64,000 nt of DNA from Tribonema minus (Eukaryota; Sar; Xanthophyceae; Tribonematales; Tribonemataceae), in assembly GCA_017506865.1 (NCBI GenBank), contig JAFCMP010000066.1:62001-126000 (forward strand), in the 5' to 3' direction. This document shows positions 57,693 through 64,000 of this stretch, piece by piece. The notes under the pieces are model-generated. The model was not told the origin of the DNA. It did no database searches and saw nothing but the letters and a program-made list of their open reading frames with translations. Position 1 is the first letter of the stretch. Every line of letters begins with the position of its first letter. The position numbers were made by a program, and so were the translations under genes.

Positions 57693-60600
57693 CTGCCAAA
57701 TGACCCTATTGCAAAAGTGGCAAGTTTGTAGCAATTCTGATCATAATGACCAGAATAGTGGGTAGTATCAGGCAGCAGAAGAACTTTTGCAGCGTGAGCA
57801 TGATGTTTGCGCCCAAGGTCGGCTCCCCTGCAGGGGCGGGTGTGTGTTCATCCGCCATTGCAGTGCTCAGCAGAGCGCACCGTCACGGTGCAGCATGCAA
57901 GCAACATTCTAGAGGCGAGTGCTGCTGCCACTGTCACATGCGTGACAGACACTTGCGTGCCGCTTTGAACGTCACGGTGGCCTCCAGTGCAGCGCAGCTA
58001 CTTCAACGTTTAATCCTGCACTCCTGTCGTGAATAGCAAGTGCACTAGTATACCACTCCTGGAACCGAGCTGCTGCCCAGAAAAAGACATGCACCTTCAA
58101 GTTCAACAAGTTGTCATGACGGTGGTGCTGAACATCAACAATGTGTGATGAACTCCAACAAGTGCCAAAAACCTCAACAAGAGACGCAACTGCGTATGAC
58201 AGTGGAGGATGGCATCACAAGAACTTCAACAATCTCCAACAGGTGGCGCACCTAGTCATGGCGGTATAGGAGGGCGTGTCTCTGGACACGGGCAGCGCTC
58301 CGGAGTGAACGACTCGTTGCAGGACTCGTGCGCGCGCCACAGCGCTAATCTCCGTGAACGCCTCCGACATCTCCTGCAGCTGCAGCAAGGGCGCGTCCGC
58401 AAGGGGGTGGAAGCGGGAGGGGGCTTCAGTCAGTCAGACTGTCACCGAAGCAAGCATGTGCAACCTGACTCAGGATTTAGGTTTAGAGTGACTGCGCTGA
58501 ACGCCTGCAACTGCATTCATGGGCCGGTGCTCTCAAGAACAGTCAGGGTTGCAATTACGTGCGCAGCTAACACAGAGCTGCCGACAGAGGCCCCGCACTC
58601 TCACACGCAGTGATACCATCTACTTTCATACCATACGTACCCGTACGCGCTCTCACCAGCATGTGCGCGTGGTATGCGCGGACTAGCCCCCCCCTTTCGC
58701 CCCCCTTCTTGCCCCCCCCCCTCCCCGTCCCCCCAGTGCCCCTGCCCCCCCAGGGCCTCCCCGTCCCCCTCCCCCGCCCCTCCGCGCCGTCCAGCGCCCC
58801 CATGTCAACACTCAGCAGGCACAGCAGCGCGAAGATGTAGTCTTGGCGCACGACGAGAGAGCGCGCACGATGAGGGAGCGCGTGTGCACCAGCGCCGCCG
58901 TCGGGTTGAGGCGCCGCAGCAGGCCCAGCACGTAGCGCGTCGCGGGCGCGCGAAAGGTGGCGATGACTGGGCGCGCGCAACGACGCCGCGACGCCCTGCG
59001 CGATGGTGCTGCCGCTGCTGCTGCTGCTGCTGCGCGGGCATTGGGGCACACACGGCGCGTACGACAGACACAAAGGGTTCGGGTTAAGGGTCAGGATAAG
59101 GGTCACCGCAGAACAATTCACGGCCTCCGGCTGTCCGCGTTCAAGCATGGCGTATCGCTGCACGGTGCACGTACGTGCCGACGTAGGACGTGTGCTCCGG
59201 CGCCGACAGTGCGTCCGCTGCCGCACACGACGACGAAGACGCTGCGCTGGGGCCTCTGGTGTGACGCGACTGCCGTCTTGCAAAGGAAAGGCCACCGTTG
59301 TCGTGCAGAAGCGCCGCTGCCGCGCGCAGGGACACGGGTGGTGGTAGCTACGGCTGCGTTTGGGATTGGGATAACTTGAAGTTGAACTGGGTCCCTGGGT
59401 TGATTCGAGGCGCAGCACAACGCCACGAGCGCGTATGCAAACTTGTCGACAACGGGCCGACCGGACGATACCCACGCGCAGCCGCATGCGGTCCTGTTCA
59501 CATGTTCATTCAGGTGTTCATTTCACATGCAACAGCGCTCACCCGCCAGCAGCACCATGACCAGCAGGACGCCCCAGGTGAAGCAGCCCGCCTTGGAATG
59601 AGACCGCAGCAGCTGCGCAAACTCCATCTGTGTGCCAGCGAGAGCATCATGGCAGCGGCACCGCTCGTGATCAGCAACCATGATGGTCGATCCAAGGCGC
59701 ATCGAGGCCGCAAACGCGGGTGCGCCAGTGCACCAGCAGCGCTCAACACGCACTTCCGCCACACAAGTGACGTGCGGCACGCCACCAGCGTGGGGGTCTG
59801 GTGGTGACTAGCTGAACCTAACCCTCAATTCAGTTAACCCTAACCATAACCCTAAGCTGTGCCATCGCAAGCTGGCATGCCCGCACGCTATCATCCAGAG
59901 CACGGGTGGACGTAAACTGTGTGTAGGAAAGCGCGCCGCTGATTGACGACCCCTCACGTCACCGAGTCAAGATAGATCCGTCATCAAGTTTAGCACTAGC
60001 TCTCCACGACATCACTGTTGATGCTCACGCACATGACACGCATAGCGTACGCGCCTGCTCGGTGCGAAGAGTGGCGGTCAGAGCACCCGACAGTTCAATC
60101 CGACGGCGCGCACGCAATTGAGCCATCACAGACTTGACGCGCGCAGGCTGTACAAACACAAATCAAAAACAGTGAGTCGGAACAGAGCACAAGCAAGCTT
60201 TGCATGCCCACTGACAACAATCGCATCAGGCAGAAAGCGCCTGCTGGAACAGGCAGTCATCCGTGTCAACAAACATGGCATCGCGACCTTGCTCGCGCTG
60301 CCAGCAAAGTTCTGCTGTGCTGCCAGAGAGTGCGGTGCTCTTCTGGCGCCAACACACTGTGGCACCAACGGCAGGTGGACAACTGCCACACCACGTTGGT
60401 GATTGATGCTCGGCCGCCCATTGTGTACTTTACGTTGAACTTGCCTTCATGCATGGCGTCCTCCTTCGGCGACAACGTGCCCGCCTCGTTGGCCGTCAGA
60501 TCGCTCAGCAGGTGCAGCGACTGCAGGGGAGAAGCCTGACGGGGCGGGGGGGGGGAGGGGGGCAATGAAAGCACTGTAAGCGAAGCACTTGACCGCACGA

Positions 60601-63600
60601 CGGCACCGACAATATCACAACGCGTCGTCACACCGCGCCTGATGACAATGACAGCACGCCTTCAAGTATACCCACTGTACGCGCACGACTGTACACTCAC
60701 TTGCACAACAATGGCCTCCTTGTCCTTCGCAGTTTTGCAGTCATGCGGCCGCCGTCACACTGCGACCACCGTGACCTTGCGGCCAGCAGCGCACCGCCAC
60801 TGTCCCTGCAGCTGCAGCAGCTGCCGTCACTGCAGGTACTGCTGATCTCCTCAAACCTGCATGAGCGCACACAAGGTCACGCAATGTTTATGTGCATATA
60901 GATGCGGCCAGTAGTGCGTGCATGCGCTGTGAAATTCGGGAAACGTGCAAGCGAGTTTTGAACAACACTCGACCTCAGGGCTATAATGAAAGCCTCTGGT
61001 ACAGGCTGTGGCTGACCTGCTCCACGTTGTCGTCAATGCTCATGCCCTCGATGGCCGTGGCGGCAGCGGCCGGCTGCAGCGGACCCGCACCACTGTGGCG
61101 GTATTGGCCTGCACCACTGTGGCGGTATTGGCGTGCCGCCGCCGCCGCCATCGCCGCCGCCGCCTTTGCCGCCGTCGCCTCTGCCGCGGCGGCCAGCTGG
61201 AGAAGCGCTGCATGCCGCATGGACGGCCCCGCGTGCGGCGCGCCCGACGGCGTGGCGAGGGGGCGCGATGCCGGCGGCAGCGGCAGCGGCATGTGCGGCT
61301 GGTGGCGCTCCATGGGCATGCCCGTGCCCAGCTGCCCCGTCGCGTGCGGCACTGCCAACAGCGGCGCGGCGGCGGCGAAGGCGGCGGAAGTTGTAGGCGG
61401 AAATCCCCAAGTACCAAGGTGCGGGTGCCACGCCGCCGCCGCCGCTGCCGCGGCTGCCGCCGCCGCTGCCGCGGCTGCCGCCGCCGCTGCCTCTGTCGCG
61501 GCCGTCAAGGAGCCAGCTCCAAACTGCCCTGCGTACGGCGCACCCGTGGCGAGGTGGCGCGAGCAGGCGGCGGCGGCAGCGGCATGACATTGTGGGGCAG
61601 GTGACGCGCCATAGGCATGCCCATGCCCATCTGTGCCTGCTGCTGGTGTCCCAGCTGCTGCTGCCGCCGGTGCTGCTCCTGCGGCAAAGAGGATGGCGAT
61701 GCGGTGCTCCTGCGCAAGGCAGCGGCGGCCGCAGCCGCTGCGGCGGCCGCAGCCGCTGCGGCAGCCAAGCGACGATGCTCTGCACAGTACCTGCGCTCCC
61801 CTCAAAACTCAGAGGTCTGTCTGTTGCAGTCCGGGTGCTCGCATTGGCGGTGGGCAACATCTACCATGTCCAGTTGTTGACCGTGCTTGGCGCAGTGGGT
61901 TGCCCTTTCGCCCTCGCGGCCGTATGTGGGACGGAGGTTGCATCGTTCTGGCGGTGCGCAGCGTGTAGGTGGCTGTGAGCAGAGACTGTCTGTGAATTCT
62001 TACACAGACGCCCGCGTGAAACCCCTGCCAGTCTATGTGCACGTTCGCAACTTGAAGAACTAGCAGAACATGCAGTGCCAACACAGAACTTCACTGCGCA
62101 CAAAAAACTTCAGTGCAGCTCATGAATAAGTCGTGTGTGCATTGAAGTTCGCAAACCTGAGAACCGTGCTGTGTGCAACCTTGAGAACCTAGAGAACCGC
62201 CTCTGCAAACCTAAGAGAACCGCCTGCATCAGATGGTGCGTCAAGCTCAGGCTGCTAATCAATTTTAAAATTATATATTTAGGCCATGTTTTGTCCAAAT
62301 ACGACTGAAAGCCCAAATGCACTCAACAGCACTCTCCCAGCTGTAGTGGTGAAGCCTTCAGGGGGACAAAAGTAAAAGTAGCATTGATGCAGAAGTTAGA
62401 CTATTGCTATAATACTAAGTTGGTGACTTCACTCAGTGTTGAACCAAGGGGGTAGACCCCTTCAAGTTGGTTGAAGCTAACATGTCACGTACGGTACTGA
62501 TGTGACATCTGCTTCATTCAAAGTTGAACTTTAATAGAAAACTTCAACCAAACTTTGAATCACTGTTGAACGTGCATGCATGTATATACTCACAATGGCA
62601 TGATCAACCAATTACAAACAAACATCGAACACGTCTTGAAGGTTGTAACTGAGTGAAAATTCAATTTGGCATCACCGTGCGACACTCACTGACAGGCTGC
62701 TTGAGCACTGCAGTTGAAGAAGTCGTCTATACATATTTTGGTGCCAACCACTTGTACCGTCACAAGTCTAAGGCACCATTCGATGAACAAATGTGCTACC
62801 ATGGTGCACCATGACTGTGGCACTCAGGCTGGCACTGGCATGATTGATACGACGTCATGCAGTGCACTGACAGCTAGCTCAGCCCGAGCAGCACTTCAAA
62901 TTCAACTGTTAACTTATTCAACTTGCTATTGCAGCAATCATTGCAATTATGGTGGCATTGGAAATCTGATTGATTCATTCAATTGGTAACTTCACAACTG
63001 TCAGTGACTGAAAGGCTCAAGTACTGGCAGAGTTGGGCACACATCTTATCAAGTACGGTTTTGCAATGCTATAGCATGCTATTGGTAGTACTTCTATTGG
63101 TCTAAGTTAGTAATCGAAAATTCGAATTTACAAGTGCTCATAGACAACTCCAACGATTTGCACACCTCAGGCTTGACCGACCTCTGTACTGTGTAACAGT
63201 GAAAAAGCGCCTCCGAGTCGATCATAATATTATTGTATACGGACTATGCATCGTGTGCACATGTACTATAGTATGCATATAAATTAAAGTTAACATGATG
63301 ATATTATATTTTAGAATATACTCCGTGAGTCACTGGCAGACGCACTGTGGCACCCGCCAACTTGCCAACTTGAAGTTGAAATCCTATATTCCAGAATTGC
63401 AATGTATACCGCCAACTTAAATGGATCCGCAGGCTGCAGCCTGAGCCCTGACTAATGCATACACTACTAGCAGCCTGAGTTTACAGGGAAACGAGTTGCT
63501 CAGTTTGGCAGCCACTTCTTTCACATGAAATGATTATATCGGAGGTCCCTACAAGATTTATGAATTTCATCATGACATTCTCAATTATTTATCTTATAAA

Positions 63601-64000
63601 ATTATAAAGCATGTGACAATACTGTCCTGTAGACATCAGATTCTACACATATGTAGTGTGTCACTCAGGCTGTCAGTCGCTCACTCAGTTCGACAGTCTG
63701 ACAGCGATGGCCACGGTGCGCTGGTAATCCTGAGGTCTCAACATTGGGCAGCCGGTTGCAACCAACTATACAATGCAGCAACTTAAGGCGTTGAGTACAC
63801 GTGTCGCTGTACAGATGGCCATTTAAAAATCATGGCTGAAGTGCGCTGACAGTGTAAAGTTCAAAGAAGTTTCATGTGATGCATGCACGGAGCTGGCATC
63901 CGCAATTTTTCATAAACTACATGTGTACACCAGCATGTAACACAAACTATAATACTGCGGCGGCGACCGTACCTGGCCCTCAAGCCGCTGCCGCGGCTGC
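57473..64000 (-). CDS. Unrecognised helical/low-complexity protein gene, 5' end off right edge, frame broken
   Basis: Exons on the minus strand chain in phase: a Gln/Ala-rich N-terminal part ending GMSIDDNVEQ; SLHLLSDLTANEAGTLSPKE...; MEFAQLLRSHSKAGCFTWGV with a hydrophobic LLVMVLLAVIATF; RYVLGLLRRLNPTAALVHTR and DYIFALLCLLSVDMGALDG; EMSEAFTEISAVARARVLQR; and SIGEQGRKLLEAVATEYASR...ALARLRSALSAALHMAYSG. I do not recognise the family. Within the RYVLGLL exon a 17 bp tandem duplication breaks the frame; with a single copy, the exon length fits its neighbours exactly. The C-terminus after AES depends on the length of a G run. It may be a recent pseudogene, an allele, or an assembly artefact. The upstream exon at 63973 is linked only by its donor and composition. 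Confidence 0.6.
58252..58373 (-). CDS. Exon of the unrecognised gene
   Basis: 122 bp, phase 0 to 2: EMSEAFTEISAVARARVLQR, VVHSGALPVSRDTPSYTAMT. CTGCAG acceptor, GTGCGC donor. Confidence 0.65.
58657..58966 (-). CDS. Exon of the unrecognised gene, frame broken by a 17 bp duplication
   Basis: 310 bp. First part: VIATFRAPATRYVLGLLRRL, NPTAALVHTRSLIVR; second part, another frame: RQDYIFALLCLLSVDMGALD, a Gly/Arg/Lys-rich stretch and RAYHAHML before a GTGAGA donor. Length minus 17 fits the phases of both neighbours. Confidence 0.6.
58847..58880. repeat. 17 bp tandem duplication inside an exon
   Basis: CGCACGACGAGAGAGCG (58847-58863) and CGCACGATGAGGGAGCG (58864-58880) differ at two sites. Confidence 0.92.
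59543..59627 (-). CDS. Exon of the unrecognised gene
   Basis: 85 bp, phase 0 to 1: MEFAQLLRSHSKAGCFTWGV then LLVMVLLA, hydrophobic. Confidence 0.65.
60434..60520 (-). CDS. Exon of the unrecognised gene
   Basis: 29 codons, phase 0 to 0: SLHLLSDLTANEAGTLSPKE then DAMHEGKFN, CTGCAG acceptor, GTAAAG donor. Confidence 0.65.
61017..61805 (-). CDS. Low-complexity exon of the unrecognised gene (5' boundary unresolved)
   Basis: Open from 61805 to the donor GTCAGC at 61016. Contains two Met/Pro-rich modules (GMPMERHQPHMPLPLPPA and, in another frame, GMGMPMARHLPHNVMPLPPP), an Ala run encoded by a GCCGCGGCT-type tandem repeat at 61435-61500, a duplicated RQYRHSGAG, and the end GMSIDDNVEQ. The upstream module may be an acceptor-edge copy, so the true exon may start near 61350. 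Confidence 0.5.
62000..63960. other. AT-richer DNA, probably intron
   Basis: About 2 kb without recognisable coding sequence; many short inverted motifs of the CAACTTGAAGTTG type. Most likely an intron of the minus-strand gene, on the strength of the donor at 63972. Confidence 0.4.
63973..64000 (-). CDS. Partial exon at right edge
   Basis: QPRQRLEGQ followed by a GTACGG donor; the exon continues beyond the window. Gln-rich like the next exon, so probably the same gene. Confidence 0.4.

Noticed and set aside
1..64000. Possible biosynthetic gene cluster around the PKS
   Set aside because: The neighbours are a ribosome-biogenesis gene, a PSP1 protein and an unknown; no tailoring enzyme or transporter is visible.

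Overview
This is a eukaryotic nuclear window. Coding sequence is split into many short exons (mostly 50-180 bp, GT-AG introns, phases that close exactly). Short TTAGGG/CCCTAA telomere-type tracts and long poly-G/poly-C runs lie throughout the introns. There are no operons, no ribosome binding sites and no clear RNA genes. A TTAGGG-type repeat together with a type III polyketide synthase (PKS) and a PSP1-domain protein suggests a GC-leaning microalga, perhaps haptophyte or stramenopile; that placement is inference.

Layout: (1) about 23978 down to 444, minus strand, an RRP12-like ribosome-biogenesis HEAT-repeat protein; 18 exons give 723 codons with every junction in phase, and the 3' end runs off the left edge. 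(2) A divergent ~960 bp gap. (3) 24941-39975, plus strand, 15 exons encoding a membrane-anchored, Ala/Lys-rich N-terminal region joined to a complete type III PKS domain of the chalcone synthase superfamily; one base appears to be missing from a C-run in the last exon. (4) 40016-47047, about 7 kb where I can support no gene. (5) 56477 down to 47048, minus strand, a PSP1 C-terminal-domain protein with a long low-complexity N-terminus; one small exon was not located. (6) 64000 down to about 57473, minus strand, the 3' part of an unrecognised gene whose reading frame is broken by a 17 bp tandem duplication.

The most striking feature is not a gene. Almost every intron of the RRP12 and PKS genes contains one to seven diverged tandem copies of the adjacent exon edge with its splice site. 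Copies of an exon start lie only upstream of the real acceptor, and copies of an exon end lie only downstream of the real donor. Introns here seem to grow by repeated tandem duplication of exon-intron junctions, leaving staircases of decoy splice sites. The PSP1 gene in the same window is nearly free of this. A ~120 bp dispersed element in both orientations is a second layer of intron repeats.

The four genes have no evident shared pathway: ribosome maturation, polyketide/alkyl-pyrone type chemistry at a membrane, a PSP1 protein of unknown role here, and an unknown. Only the RRP12/PKS pair is head to head and could share a promoter region.
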